This document shows positions 24,330-36,900 of a stretch of DNA of 64,000 nucleotides, piece by piece. Made by a program: the position numbers and the translations under genes. The first letter of the stretch is position 1. The number at the start of each line of letters is the position of its first letter. The notes under the pieces were generated by a model that made no database searches, was not told the origin of the DNA, and worked only from the letters and a program-made list of their open reading frames with translations. Source of the stretch: Topomyia yanbarensis (Eukaryota; Arthropoda; Insecta; Diptera; Culicidae); contig NC_080671.1 in the NCBI RefSeq assembly GCF_030247195.1, positions 63,571,089 to 63,635,088 on the forward strand, written 5' to 3'.

Positions 24330-25110
24330 TATTACTTCGTGGGGGGATCGTTGTGCTTTCGTCGCACCTCGTTCTTCTGCTTTATCTCGGAGCCTCACTT
24401 GGTTCATGGAGTGGCTCGACCTATAAGCTTTGATTTAACTCTCGACTCTTCTCTCGCTACTTGTCTCCATCTATTACATCGCCGTTTAGTTCTCGTCCTC
24501 GTGAACCGTTTAAGTGCTGATTCCTTGTGCCATTTAGCTCATGTTTCCGTAAGTCATTCAGCTCCCGGCCTTATCCGATCTACTTGGATAGTCCCCAACG
24601 GTGAACTCACCCTACTCCGACTGATAGATCCCCGACGGAGAAATTTCTCCCGACACCGATATCCGCTTCCTTGGTCCATTTAGCTCCCAGCTTTATCGAG
24701 ATCAACTCGGATAATATCCTAATCCGACTGAGAGTTCCCCGGCAACGGAATTTCTCTCGGTACCGGTGTTCGTGAGCCAATTAGCTCCCCTTTTCGTCAA
24801 GATTCTGTTGATAGTCCACGGCGGCAAATCTATCCTATCGTGAATTCCCAGGCGGTAGATTGCTCCCGATACCGATGTACGTTTCTGTGAGCCATTTAGT
24901 TCCCCGCTCCGTCTACTCCCCGGCGGTGGACTTAGCCCACTCATGAGCTACCCGGTAGGGTGTCGAAGTTGGTCCGGCGACGGTTCACTGGCCTCCCAAC
25001 GACCTAAGCCCGGTGCTATGTCGCGTACAACTCAACTGGTTCCCGGCGATGGACCTAGTCTACACTGTCGGAGAGTTCCCTGGTGGCAGAATTTCTCCCG
25101 AAATCCGATT
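24330..25110 (-). repeat. GC-rich LINE 3'-UTR-type repeats
   Basis: Imperfect units built from 'agccatttagctcc', 'gatagtccccgacgg' and 'aatttctcccgacaccgat', at roughly 24590-24680, 24720-24780, 24830-24880, 24910-24960 and 25050-25110. The same vocabulary recurs at 56529-57500, where it follows the C-terminal coding end of a minus-strand R1/LOA-type LINE. I therefore read this as a 5'-truncated, minus-strand LINE 3' UTR. Frames in it (24321-24683, 24702-24944) are not proteins I recognise. Confidence 0.6.
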
Positions 25111-25279
25111 TGTTTTGATTATTTGATCCGTTTGTTTTATTTACTCAATTTGTTCAATTCATTTTTTTTATTTTATTGATTTAATTCTTTTCATTCATTC
25201 CAATCATTTTATTAATTGTATCCATTTCATTCATTTGATTCATTGTACTCACAGGATGCATTAAACTTATTTTTTTCGA

Positions 25280-27056
25280 TTATAGAGGTTTTAACCTTAA
25301 GGTTTTAACCTTAACTTATTCAATCCATTTGATACATTTGATTCATTTGGATCATTTGATTCATTTGATTCATTTGATGCATTTGATGCATTTGATGCAT
25401 TTGATGCATTTTATGCATTTCATTCATTTCGTTCATTTCGTTCATTTCGTTCATTTCGTTCATTTCGTTCATTTCGTTCATTTCGTTCATTTCGTTCATT
25501 TCGTTCACTTCGTTCATTTCGTTCATTTCGTTCATTTCGTTCATTTCGTTCATTTCGTTCATTTCGTTCATTTCGTTCATTTCGTTCATTTCGTTCATTT
25601 CGTTCATTTCGTTCATTTCGTTCATTTCGTTCATTTCGTTCATTTCGTTCATTTCGTTCATTTCGTTCATTTCGTTCATTTCGTTCATTTCGTTCATTTC
25701 GTTCATTTCGTTCATTTCGTTCATTTCGTTCATTTCGTTCATTTCGTTCATTTCGTTCATTTCGTTCATTTCGTTCATTTCGTTCATTTCGTTCATTTCG
25801 TTCATTTCGTTCATTTCGTTCATTTCGTTCATTTCGTTCATTTCGTTCATTTCGTTCATTTCGTTCATTTCGTTCATTTCGTTCATTTCGTTCATTTCGT
25901 TCATTTCGTTCATTTCGTTCATTTCGTTCATTTCGTTCATTTCGTTCATTTCGTTCATTTCGTTCATTTCGTTCATTTCGTTCATTTCGTTCATTTCGTT
26001 CATTTCGTTCATTTCGTTCATTTCGTTCATTTCGTTCATTTCGTTCATTTCGTTCATTTCGTTCATTTCGTTCATTTCGTTCATTTCGTTCATTTCGTTC
26101 ATTTCGTTCATTTCGTTCATTTCGTTCATTTCGTTCATTTCGTTCATTTCGTTCATTTCGTTCATTTCGTTCATTTCGTTCATTTCGTTCATTTCGTTCA
26201 TTTCGTTCATTTCGTTCATTTCGTTCATTTCGTTCATTTCGTTCATTTCGTTCATTTCGTTCATTTCGTTCATTTCGTTCATTTCGTTCATTTCGTTCAT
26301 TTCGTTCATTTCGTTCATTTCGTTCATTTCGTTCATTTCGTTCATTTCGTTCATTTCGTTCATTTCGTTCATTTCGTTCATTTCGTTCATTTCGTTCATT
26401 TCGTTCATTTCGTTCATTTCGTTCATTTCGTTCATTTCGTTCATTTCGTTCATTTCGTTCATTTCGTTCATTTCGTTCATTTCGTTCATTTCGTTCATTT
26501 CGTTCATTTCGTTCATTTCGTTCATTTCGTTCATTTCGTTCATTTCGTTCATTTCGTTCATTTCGTTCATTTCGTTCATTTCGTTCATTTCGTTCATTTC
26601 GTTCATTTCGTTCATTTCGTTCATTTCGTTCATTTCGTTCATTTCGTTCATTTCGTTCATTTCGTTCATTTCGTTCATTTCGTTCATTTCGTTCATTTCG
26701 TTCATTTCGTTCATTTCGTTCATTTCGTTCATTTCGTTCATTTCGTTCATTTCGTTCATTTCGTTCATTTCGTTCATTTCGTTCATTTCGTTCATTTCGT
26801 TCATTTCGTTCATTTCGTTCATTTCGTTCATTTCGTTCATTTCGTTCATTTCGTTCATTTCGTTCATTTCGTTCATTTCGTTCATTTCGTTCATTTCGTT
26901 CATTTCGTTCATTTCGTTCATTTCGTTCATTTCGTTCATTTCGTTCATTTCGTTCATTTCGTTCATTTCGTTCATTTCGTTCATTTCGTTCATTTCGTTC
27001 ATTTCGTTCATTTCGTTCATTTCATTCATTTCATTCATTTCATTCATTTCATTCAT
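25280..27056. repeat. 9-bp minisatellite (TTCATTTCG)n, 177 core units
   Basis: The core 25423-27015 is exactly 177 units of TTCATTTCG in register; I see one variant unit (TTCACTTCG, 25504-25512). The left shoulder (25320-25422) has TTCATTTGA and TGCATTTGA units and the right shoulder (27016-27051) four TTCATTTCA units. Further left, 25140-25260 contains scattered cattcatt words, and 25288-25315 holds a doubled 'aggttttaacctta'. The unit has no stop in one frame of each strand, so 578- and 580-residue frames span it; these are repeat artefacts. Confidence 0.95.
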
Positions 27057-27189
27057 TTTTCTATTGTGTAAGGATCTTGAAAGTGATATCCGAAGCGTTT
27101 TATAAAACTAGGCATATTGCTAGCTCTACGAACAATTGTGTTGTAATGTTCCACAAATTTTATTTTTTTTCTAAGATAATGCAGATCTA

Positions 27190-27535
27190 AGATGTTGAAT
27201 CCATTGAAGCTATAATAGCTGCATGCGAGAATGTTGTTGATGTTGTTTTTGTTGTGGTTTTGGTTGTTGTTTCTGTTGTAGTTATTGTTTCTGTCCTTGT
27301 TGCTTTTCCTGTTGTAGTTGATATTTCTGTGGTTGTTGTTGTTATTGCTGTTATTGTTGTTGCTTCTGTTTCCGTTGTGGCCGTTGTTGTTTCGGTTGTA
27401 CCTATTTCCATTGAAGTTGTTAGTGGTGTGATTGGACTTGTAGTTGTTGTTTTTGTTGTTGTTATTATATTGGTTGTAGTTGCGATTATTGTTACTGTTA
27501 TATTTTATGTGGTTCCTGTTGTTAGTGCTTGATTT
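27190..27535. repeat. degenerate GTT/TTG-rich simple sequence
   Basis: Nearly all of the stretch is T and G on the plus strand, built on (TTG)n with substitutions such as ctg, tta and tcc. The 92-residue Val-rich plus-strand frame and the 74-residue Thr-rich minus-strand frame are consequences of composition. Confidence 0.85.
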
Positions 27536-27549
27536 TTTTTTAATTTTTA

Positions 27550-27715
27550 TGGATAATGTCTTTAAAATTTTTGAAACGTCGAGATTTGATGTAATTCACA
27601 AAAAAATAATAACGAAAATTGACTTTTTAGATTTAGCTGATTTGGTACATTTTTGCCTTTCTCGTATAGAAAGGTTATGCTATCACTCCGAAGATCTTCA
27701 ACCTAATCCCTACTT
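27550..27715 (-). repeat. dispersed repeat fragment with terminal hairpin
   Basis: 'gaaacgtcgagatttgatg', 'aaaattgactttttagattt', 'catttttgcctttctcgtatagaaagg' and 'cactccgaagatcttcaacctaatccc', a reverse-orientation piece that joins the long 3' block to the hairpin end. Confidence 0.65.
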
Positions 27716-30580
27716 TTGGCTAGAATAGATTTTCTAGATGTTAACCCCCAATTATCACAAGAAAAAGAAAGGTTCAAGATAAATTTAAACAGAAAAAGTT
27801 GTCAAAGTTCGATAAAAAAATGGTTTAGCAGGCAATTTGCACATGTGGGTTGAAAGTGAAATTTTTGTAAAACTAGCACTGTCAATCAAGATATTTATGT
27901 CAAGAAATGTTTATAAAAACGTGTGTTGCCTTTTTTGAAAGAATACAAAAATCACAGAAAACGTAAGAAATAGTTGGAAATGAATAGCTATTCAAAGCAA
28001 ATTGACGATCGGTGCTGTTTCCGGTAGCGATGTGGTTCCGTACCACAACGAACCATAGTGACTAACTAGTCGTGAAAAGTACGTTACCGTTTCCAGTTTC
28101 AGTTGAGCAGCAGAAATCTACCGCTTTTCTTTCAAAAGACCATCTCACCGTAGTACCTTTTCAATGCCACCACACGTCATAATGCCTCTAGCTCTACTTC
28201 ATTGTTTTAAGTTGCAGTAAATCGTAGCGGTATAGTAGGAGCACGACAACCCTAAAGATGTGCTCAACCGTTTTATGAATTTACTAGCGAGTATCGCGTT
28301 CGAGAACAATCGTTTTAATTAGCAAACAACTACAAAAGCCGCACTTGATATCCTCTATGAGTTATTGAGCTTTTCTCTCGTACCACATTCAAAGTATTAT
28401 TAGATTTCCGCTTACAGGTTTACAATTACTGTTGGACCGGATTCTCCATGAAATATGACATTAGCCTGGCAGGCCGTCATTTCAGAAACAACAGAGCCCA
28501 ATGCCATGATTGATAGGTTAGCACGGTCGGCCTAACGTTACCAGTGGCAACAGAGGCTACAAGCTGACTCTGAAACGGACATGATTTGATCGATTCGCTA
28601 CCTTCGACCGCTTCGTGGCTGGCTCCCAAAAGACCATTCCGGCACTAATCTGGAACTAATGACGGATCAGCATGCAGTTGTTTCTGTATAATGGCCACCG
28701 TGCTCTTCCGTTCCGACTGACTGGCTGACTGACTGGCTTGCTATATCACTCTCTTTCACTCACTGTGTTTGTTTGCTCGGCCGTTGTAGCATTCCAGCGC
28801 CAGCTGATGGAAGCCAACAGCCATCACTGAACCACGGCAGCAGCAGCAGCAGGTTCCGTCCGAAACAATCAAAATTGATGGGAAATTTCAAATCAAACTA
28901 AAAAAAAACCGAACGATTCAATTACGGGGGGCCAGCAATTTCCTAGGCCATATCCGAGATGCGCGGCTGCTGCTGCTGCTGGTACTTCCACTGTGGTTGC
29001 CATATTCCGGTGGTGGTTTCTCGTATCCCCGGGAAGAAGCAAAGCTGCCCAAATTAAATTCAATTACATCCGGCTGTGGTTAATTAGGGTTAATATATCT
29101 CACTCCTATTCGTCAGCCGGGCGGAGCACTAGAGCTAGAAAGCCAAGAGGCTGCCAGTTCGGGGTATTTTCAATTAAAATTTATGAAAGCACTTTACACT
29201 TGCTGGAGTGTGTGATCGTGAAGGTACGGGAAATCATTGCCAGGGAGTTTGTTGGCCAAGAACTATTCCACAATTAGGTAAGTTCAAGTTGCGAATTCTA
29301 CAGCTACATTTGAGGTTCTCTAACACAGCTGGGCAGCTTAAATACATCTGAATTGCATAAGCGTTGCTCTGGCAATTGCATCCATGTGATCCGATTGTCT
29401 TTGATTCATACATTACCAATCGACTGAGGATTATTCTCGTTGGTCTTTGAGTAGAAACAATTGGATCAGGGCAAAGGGACGTTCCTCATGTTAAATCTGT
29501 GGTGCTAATAATTTTATATAACGGTCCGAGTAACATTTTTTTATTCCGTTTGCTGCGATGCAGCACTATTTCGAACGTACACGGTTAGAAAGGGTGATAT
29601 ATTTACAAATGATAACAGTATACTTACTTCCTACGTTGGGATGTTAAACAGACTCAGTAAAATGCAATTTTTCCCTTGTTTTACTCCTACCATGCTTTGA
29701 TTGTTTCATTAATCTTACGCTTCCTCTCACTGTCAATGGTGCCTTTTATTGGCCGCCTATCGTTTCTCGTCTTTTTCTTGCTCCTTCATGTCGTGTATGG
29801 ATGGTATGGCAGGTATCGGAGGTTTCTTCTCGCTTCGTGAGTCTTTGTGGCAACACTTCGCTCTCTGCCGGCATATCGCTTGGCACATACGAATGGAACG
29901 TGATTGATCATTATTTCCAGCATTCGTCGGGGTTGCTTTGCCTTGCTCTACTTACTCCGTATACACTTCTGCAAAAGTGCATTGTTCGCCAATCGTACCA
30001 TTTTTGTCTCGGACTGTTGTTTCTTTATGCTGTGATTTCTTCGAATATGTTTTCATTTTCTCTCATGCATCACCGGCATCGTCACAGTCATCAGCATAGT
30101 CATCATTGTGAACGGAAAACGTGCCCCGCCGGTCCGACGATGGGTCGGGTTTTCGGTGATGCTTTTTGTCTCACTAGAGGTCACCTCCTGCCGTCTTGGC
30201 TGGAAAGGAATTTTTGCCAAATTGCTGCCACGACTTCCTGTATTGCTAGAGCGAAATAATCTCAGAGTTTTGAAGCTGATGCTGTGAATGCATCGAATGC
30301 GGAAGTTTGCGATTTTGCTGTCGGCTCTTTTGAAGCCGTGTGTGAAGTGCGAAATTTGACCCGGTTGAAGTAATTATAAAATCAGATTGCATGGTAATTT
30401 TCGAACAATGGTGAAATTGGTATGCTCACGTGTAGTATGTCGAAAGGCATATTGTCGTTTTTCACGAGTGTGCCACTACTTGTACTGATGTACGCTGATC
30501 AAACACCCAGCTTCGTACTATACGCAGATATTATATAAAGCAGCGTATTGTAAATATAACCATTTTCGTACTTATTTAAG
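27716..30580. other. unique-looking sequence, no gene recognised
   Basis: Contains (CAG)5 near 28836-28852, (CTG)5 near 28966-28981 and GACTGGCT repeats near 28715-28740. GC content is higher at 28500-29250. The frame at 29801-30259 (152 residues, plus strand) ends His-rich but carries no domain I know. Could be intronic or intergenic. Confidence 0.4.
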
Positions 30581-30591
30581 ACCTGTGCACT

Positions 30592-31215
30592 TTATTTTTG
30601 CCAGTACTGCATAGTGGTTCTATGATCAAGTGTGTCTTTACAGCAGTTCGTGTTGCCGAGAACGCACCAGTCATCGCCATTAAGACCATCATCTGAAGAT
30701 GGTTTAACATTGATTTGATTGTCATGACTTCTCCCTTCTGTCACCACGCAAGGCACCCGTATGCCAGTATTGATACAATTATTATTGGGTAGATCCACTG
30801 AATGCACTTAGGTTTAAGACCCTAAGATTCGGTAAAGGGTCTCAAAGGTTTGTTGCATCAAATCAAGAAGTGTGTTAATACGAATACCGGTGATCATCAT
30901 ATGATAATCATCGACGAAATCATATGTCGGAAGCCCAAGCTCATTAAGTTTCCTCAATAAGCCATCGACCACAAGAGTTCATTCAAGTGGTGACAGCACA
31001 CCACCTTGAGGACATCCGCAGACACTCATTTTACTTATCTCTGCTTATAATAACGAAGTACAGATGTCGGTTACTAAGCATTGCGTGTATCCAGTCCGTG
31101 ATATATGAAGGTACTGACCCCGCGCTGCTTCCAAAATGGATTCGAAAGACACGTTGTTAAAAAACCTTCAATCACAGAGAGCAGACATATAAGCTAGAAC
31201 AAACTTTCCCGAAAA
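30592..31215 (-). pseudogene. R1/LOA-type LINE reverse transcriptase, degenerate
   Basis: Conceptual minus-strand translation shows, in RT order, an F-D-N-V-S-F-E-S motif (about 31150), a match to 'IHAMLSNRH' (about 31080), GCPQGGVLSPL (about 31010-30978) and F-V-D-D-Y in place of the catalytic F/Y-A-D-D (about 30915). Beyond it lie 'ITGIRINTLLDLMQQ' and, in another frame, 'ILAYGCLAWW' near 30740, typical of the region after the RT palm. Several stops and frame changes break it. The RT copies element RNA into the target in intact relatives; this one cannot be functional. It is separated from its endonuclease (31481-31717) by unrelated or decayed sequence. Confidence 0.8.
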
Positions 31216-31480
31216 ACCTGTGTAAACATTTAAATGAAAATACGTTGAAAATCACCATCGCATACACGTTCGCATGCGTGAATCACCATTGTATCCAAGT
31301 TTGCACACAAGTTTGGGCGATCGAAGCACCGACCAGTGGCAAGTTGCTACTTGCTGTTGTCATTTCAAAGCGACAGTTTTATTTCTTACACAAGTTGAAA
31401 ACTTTACTTGTATGTCAGTTCTCAATGCTTCAATGTAAAAAAAAACTTCTAAACGCTTATGCGAAAAAGCTTTTACAATG

Positions 31481-31717
31481 TTATGTACACAATTGTGTCA
31501 CAGCGTGGTAGTAGGCTTCCTCCGATGATATGCATATTGCATTGAATGGGGAATTTGACCATAATTTGTATCTATCCGCCACCCACTTACCGTTATCAGG
31601 GCAGACTTGATACGGCTCTTCAATAAAAACGACATCACACATAGTTTCTGTCGTAGATTGCCACAACAGTTGCTGTGCGGTGTCACAGTGATTCAGATTT
31701 ATTTGGGTTATCTCCAT
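31481..31717 (-). pseudogene. R1/LOA-type LINE endonuclease, N-terminal part
   Basis: A 78-residue frame starting MEITQINLNHCDTAQQLL. The I-N-L-N-H-C motif, followed about 20 residues later by D-V-V-F-I-E-E-P (usual form L-I-S-E-P), is the N-terminal signature of the APE-type endonuclease at the start of ORF2 in R1-clade LINEs. The catalytic His and later motifs are missing because the frame stops after the VTQLCT segment. It directly follows the gag zinc-knuckle region (31745-31900), the expected gene order. Intact relatives use this domain to nick target DNA. Confidence 0.8.
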
Positions 31718-31744
31718 TACCGTTGGCCTACAGTCGCCTTCTTA

Positions 31745-32935
31745 TAGGCCGGGCATTTAAAGCCACTCGTCTGGTGGTCGTGTCCGTCCGCTGAAGTGCA
31801 AAGTATGCACTTCACCCTCTGCGTGCAGTCTCTCGCAAGATAGCCTGTCTCCCCAAATTTCCAGATCATCGCGGGTCTATCCGGGACTTTGCAAGCCCTA
31901 GCTTAATGTCCAAAGCCCAAACAATTGAAGAATTTCTTCGCTCGCTTTTTCACCCATTCACCGCTTGTTTATTCAAGGGGCATCTCGACCATCCAACCGT
32001 AACCATCCTACCTTCAGTAATCGGGCCATCGCTGTCTGAGTTCCTCTGCATCCCTTCATTAATGGGGCCATCCATATACCACGTGGACAATTTAGGGGAG
32101 GGGAGGGGTCAAGAGTTAGTCCACGCTTGTCCATGGGATGGGGGTGTGGGACATGTCCACGTGGGTTTTTATAACAAAATAATAAAAAAATGTATAGTCC
32201 TTGGTGTAAGCGCTTACCATCAATTTTTTCAAGATTTTGAAATAGTCACAGTGCTTATAACATGCATCTGTAAAAATTCAAAACATCGAAAAAAAATCAG
32301 AGAAAATCGAACGAATCAAAATCTGAGAAAAAATTCTGCCTGAATCACTTAATTCGACCTTCTGTAAATTGGTCAAATCCCACTTATTCGGATTTGAAAG
32401 CTTATGTTAAATTGCGAGCCAATTCTAGAATCCATAGGTTACATGAATTTTTATTATGAGGAATCTTAAAAACGTAAATATAAAAGGTTATAATGTCGAT
32501 CAGTAATGAGATATATTCATGGAACTGTCACAAAAGACTAAAGAAGTATATTACATCCTGTGGTTGAAGTTTGAACGATTCAGTCCTTCAGCATCATAGT
32601 AGTTTAACACATAGGAATTTTTTTCCAAAACATTTTTCATTTTTATGAACCACCCGAAAAATTAAAAAAAAAACATGTGGACATCGTACGAAGGGGTGTA
32701 GGGGTACAGGAATTGTACACGCTTGTCCACGGAGGGGGAGAAGGGGGTCAAAAATGCAGGTTTTTTGTCCACGTGTATATGAACGGCCCCTAACCGGATT
32801 GTCCCGTGCATCTTGGCCAGGTTACATTGCTGCTTCAGTGCATCTATCAGCTCGTCTTCTGTCATGATCTCGTCCAGATTCTTGCACACAATCACCACCT
32901 CCAGGCTTAAGGCTTTAATTTCTGCCTGTGTTTTC
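31745..32935 (-). pseudogene. R1/LOA-type LINE gag (ORF1), split by a MITE
   Basis: The upstream part (32898-32791) encodes V-C-K-N-L-D-E-I-M-T-E-D-E-L-I-D-A-L, the conserved start of the gag RNA-binding core. After the MITE, 32059-31920 encodes G-T-Q-T-A-M-A-R-L and then V-T-V-G-W-S-R-C-P-L in a shifted frame. 31860-31750 encodes zinc knuckles, F-G-E-T-G-Y-L-A-R-D-C and K-C-I-L-C ... G-F-K-C-P-A-Y; the first Cys of knuckle 1 is not seen. The MITE insertion uses a TTA duplication that leaves the surrounding codons in phase. Frameshifts elsewhere mark it as a dead copy. Confidence 0.75.
32063..32790. mobile_element. PIF/Harbinger-type MITE in LINE gag, 728 bp
   Basis: TAA lies at 32060-32062 and 32791-32793. 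Ends: TGGGGCCATCCATATACCAC on the left, and on the right, in reverse complement, GGGGCCGTTCATATACACGT; both run on into GTGGACA. Subterminal 'tccacgcttgtcca' and 'acacgcttgtccac' also pair. No transposase. The 3-bp TAA duplication fits PIF/Harbinger. The host gag reading frame on each side gives independent proof of the boundaries. Confidence 0.85.
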
Positions 32936-33991
32936 TAACATTTTATATCTACCTTACGAATGTTTCGAATTCTATAATCGTGAACCAAAACAAAGTTGTT
33001 ATAAGCTTGGTTATAAGTTATTCGCATTTAACAAGGACAATATATGTTTCCAACTATGATGTACTACATTCTTTTCCTAAATGTTGTGCAGACTGGTTAA
33101 ATGTTAGCAAATATAATATTAACCACAAATTTGATGAGCAAGATTTATGACTCCTGATTAAATTGGATAATACCTACTAACGAAGTGTTTAAAATGTACG
33201 GCATATTGAGGAATATTTAATAATCAGAAAATTACTTCGAACTTTGTCTAAAATTGAACAGGAATAGTAAAATTACACATGCCTTTCAATTTTTGGGAAG
33301 AAATTAGTACCCCGCTTTAATACTTTAATGATCTGGACAGATTAGTTCGCTGCAATTATTCCGAGCTTGGCGAATAAAGTTTTATTCGGAATATCCTCCA
33401 AATGAATCTTGACAGTTGACTTTAATGCCTTTATTCTAAGTTAGTCGAGTTGTTTTTTTTCGAGTTGTTTTGTTGCAGGCAACCAAAAATGTGTTTAAAT
33501 TTTGTTAAATGGAAAAAAATCACACAATATTTTTTCTAATCCATCAATATTACTAACCTATCATTCAAAATTTGTCAACTGGTTAATAAAAACTTGACAT
33601 AATTTAACAATTGCATTCATCGACATATAAATCAAACATGATTTACGAAATTCATCGTCATGTGAAATTAAAATTAAATCTAAAACATTTTTGATGCTCG
33701 TATATGTCAGGAGCACGTAAATTTTTACGATTTTTTCTAGTTCTGTGCAATACTAAAAATCCGCCCCTGAGTTGAACTTGAACAACAACTTATGAATATT
33801 TTAGAATATATTATGTATTCCACACGAAAAATTGTTTTTGGTTTAATAATTGAATAAACAGGAAGCATGAACTGAACATCTAATGTCATAAACCTTCACC
33901 AAACATTAATTTCCCTCAAAATTTAAGGATATCAAACATATTCGATTAAAACCATTCACTATTCAATGTTCCCCCAAATTTTAAATATGAA
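32936..33991. other. AT-rich, no recognised gene or repeat
   Basis: No long frame and no match to other parts of this window. A weak inverted pair 'cgaataaagttttattcgg' is centred at about 33380. Confidence 0.35.
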
Positions 33992-33993
33992 TA

Positions 33994-36900
33994 GGGGAAC
34001 ATGGGGAGACTTGACCAGTTAAACCAACGTAAATATCTGAAAACGTGTTCAAGCTTCCAAAACTCGTTGAAATGTAATGAGCAAAAGTATTATGCGTATT
34101 AACGATTTCAGAATTGACTTTCTCAAAAGTTATAAAAGTTTTTCTGTGATCATTTTTTTCTGGTCAAGTCCCCCAATCGCGGGGAGACTTGACCAAGAGA
34201 ATTTTGAAATATCAGCACAAAAAACAATGTCATAAAACATGCTGTTATCATTTTTTTCTCACATTGTTGAGGTCATTAGTACTAGTTAAAAATTTAAAAC
34301 GATTGTATTTCATGAGCTTTGATTTTTTGAATGCATTTCTTTTTTGGGATTAACTGTACTGATTACATTGCAGGTTCACGTGTCACAAAATCAGCCATAT
34401 AACTGACTACTTTGTTGACTATACTATAAAGAATAAGATTGGTATTTAAGGTGAAATTTTTTTGTGACGTTAATAACATTCACAGTAGATACCAAAGAAT
34501 AGTAAATATCAAAAATTTGTATCTTATTCGGCTTATTGGCACTTGCCCAGGTCTCCCCATAACATCTTGGTCAAGTCTCCCCAACATTAGTTCTTGCGTT
34601 CAATACCGTGCTAATTTTATAAATAACAATATTCCATTATTCCAATATTCCGATGTAGAATCATTTCACTACTTCATAAGGATTAACATGGTATATCAGT
34701 TACATAAAAAAATAATTAATTAATAGATATGCCCATAAAAAGTTTGATAAAAATTTAAATTAATTCAGGGGTTGTATATGTTGAGATGTGGGAAAAAAGG
34801 GAAAATTTTGAATTTATGTAAAGGTATGGAGCCATATTTTTATGAAATACTTGTTATACGTATAGCGTAGTACAATGTCCAATTTCCTTGAGAACATAAA
34901 AAATATTAATAATTGTCGAAATTGTAGCAATTTCCGCAAAACCATTTTCACCTGAAAAAAATTATTGACAAATTCATAAAATTAATATAAAAATTTTGAC
35001 GATGAAATGGAATCGTTCAAAGACACGGCAGTTAAATTACGAGAAGCAAAAAGAAAAAAAAGAGATGTGAAATCGGTTGAAATTTTTTTTCGGCAATCGC
35101 AATCACAGCAAAGATCGAGATAATCGCATTAATGTTTCTAGTATAAGCCTCCGTAAGGGAGCAAAATGAAAAACGCTATAACTTCGCATCCACTGCTCCA
35201 ATCTCTATAAAAATTTAAGATAACATTCTTAAGAACCTAAACTTTACGATAGAAGAATAAAAATATAGATTTTTTAACCAACCTCAATATATGTAATAGG
35301 GTGGGGCATTGTTATATGGAAAAACGTAATCATAGCCACATCAACCGAACACAGCACTTTTTTGGTACCTTTTGGGGTCCCAAACAACTGTGCCAAATTT
35401 GGGGTCGATTGGTGTTGACCCGGCGTGGCGCATTGCGTTTGAAATTTGTATGGAGATTAGTATGGGAAAACCTTCATTTTTGCATTTTTAATTCTACAGA
35501 CTACAATTCTTCTTGTAGTATGTCAACAAATAGATAGAAGTATAGTCCAGGATATGCTGAACAACTTTGCCGAAGGATGTATGGTGTTAGAATGTCTCTA
35601 AGCCTAGTTATAGCTGTTCAAAGTTCGACACATCGAATTAAATGCCAAAAATCATTTTTATTGCCAACACTGCGGGTGTACCAATGGTATTTCATATAGC
35701 ATTCCAAAATAACATTATATATTTTAGATTTACCACATTGGTATGTTTGGATGAACTATTCAAAAGCCTTAGCTCAATTTCATCACCGTAGGTAGTTGAG
35801 CAATAGGGCGTAGTGAGGGGTGAGGGGGGGGGGGTCTTTAATATGTCGAAATTCGAACTGAAATGTTGTCGAGTTGGAATGTTCAGACGAATTATTTCAA
35901 AACATTTACATAATATCCTACGCATAATAGTAACGTTGAAATAAAACATACTGTATCCTTTTGCCTTGACTTTTATCAAGAGAAGTTACGTTACAGATTG
36001 AATCAACTGATGTCGAGTTGATATATCAGAGGATTGCATTGATTATATTTCAGTTTAATACGCACTATGATTTGATGGGATGCTCATTTCGATGCTGTTC
36101 GATCACCTGAAGCAAAAAATGATGTAGGGAACTGGTGGATTTCATGTTGAAATCCAGAAATTAGCTTCACGCCTCGTGATCGAACAGCATAGAATTGAGC
36201 ATGCTATCAAATCATGCGTATTATACCGAAATATAATCCTCTGACATATCAACTCGACATCATTTGATTCAGTCTGTAACATAACTTCTATTGATAAAAG
36301 TCAAGGCAAATGGATACAGTATGTTTTATTTCAACGTTACTATTATGCGTAGGATATTGTGTAAATGTTTTGAAATAATTCGTCTGAACATTCCAACTCG
36401 ACAACATTTCAGTTCGAATTTCGACATATTAAAGACCCCCCCCCCCTCACCCCTGACTACGCCCTGTTGCTCAACTACCTACGGTCATGAAATTGAGCTA
36501 AGGCTTTTGAATAATTCATCCAAACATATCAATGTGGTAAATCTAAAATATATAATGTTATTTTGGAATTCTATATGAAATTCCATTGGTACACCCGCAG
36601 TGTTGGCAATAAAAATGATTTTTGGCATTTAATTCGATGTATTGAACTTTGAACAGCTATAACTTGGCTTAGAGACATTCTAACACCATACATCATTCGG
36701 CAAAGTTGTTTAGTATATCCTGGACTACACTTCTATCTATTTGTTGGTATACTACAGGAAGAATTGTAGTCTGTAGAATTAAAAATGCAAAAATGTAGGT
36801 TTTCCCATACTAATCTCCATACAAATTTCAAACGCAATGCGCTACGCCGGGTCAACACCAATCGAACCCAAATTTTGCACAGTTGTTTGGGACCCCAAAA

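Noticed and set aside
25320..27071. 578- and 580-residue open frames on both strands as a repetitive protein gene
   Set aside because: Both are the 9-bp unit read without stops; no start context, signal peptide or non-repeat domain, and both strands are equally open.
29801..30259. 152-residue frame with a His-rich end
   Set aside because: No known domain; likely chance in GC-richer DNA.
36291..36578. 95-residue frame as a conserved gene
   Set aside because: It has a mirror copy in the other arm of the fold-back, so similarity reflects arm duplication; no independent evidence of selection.
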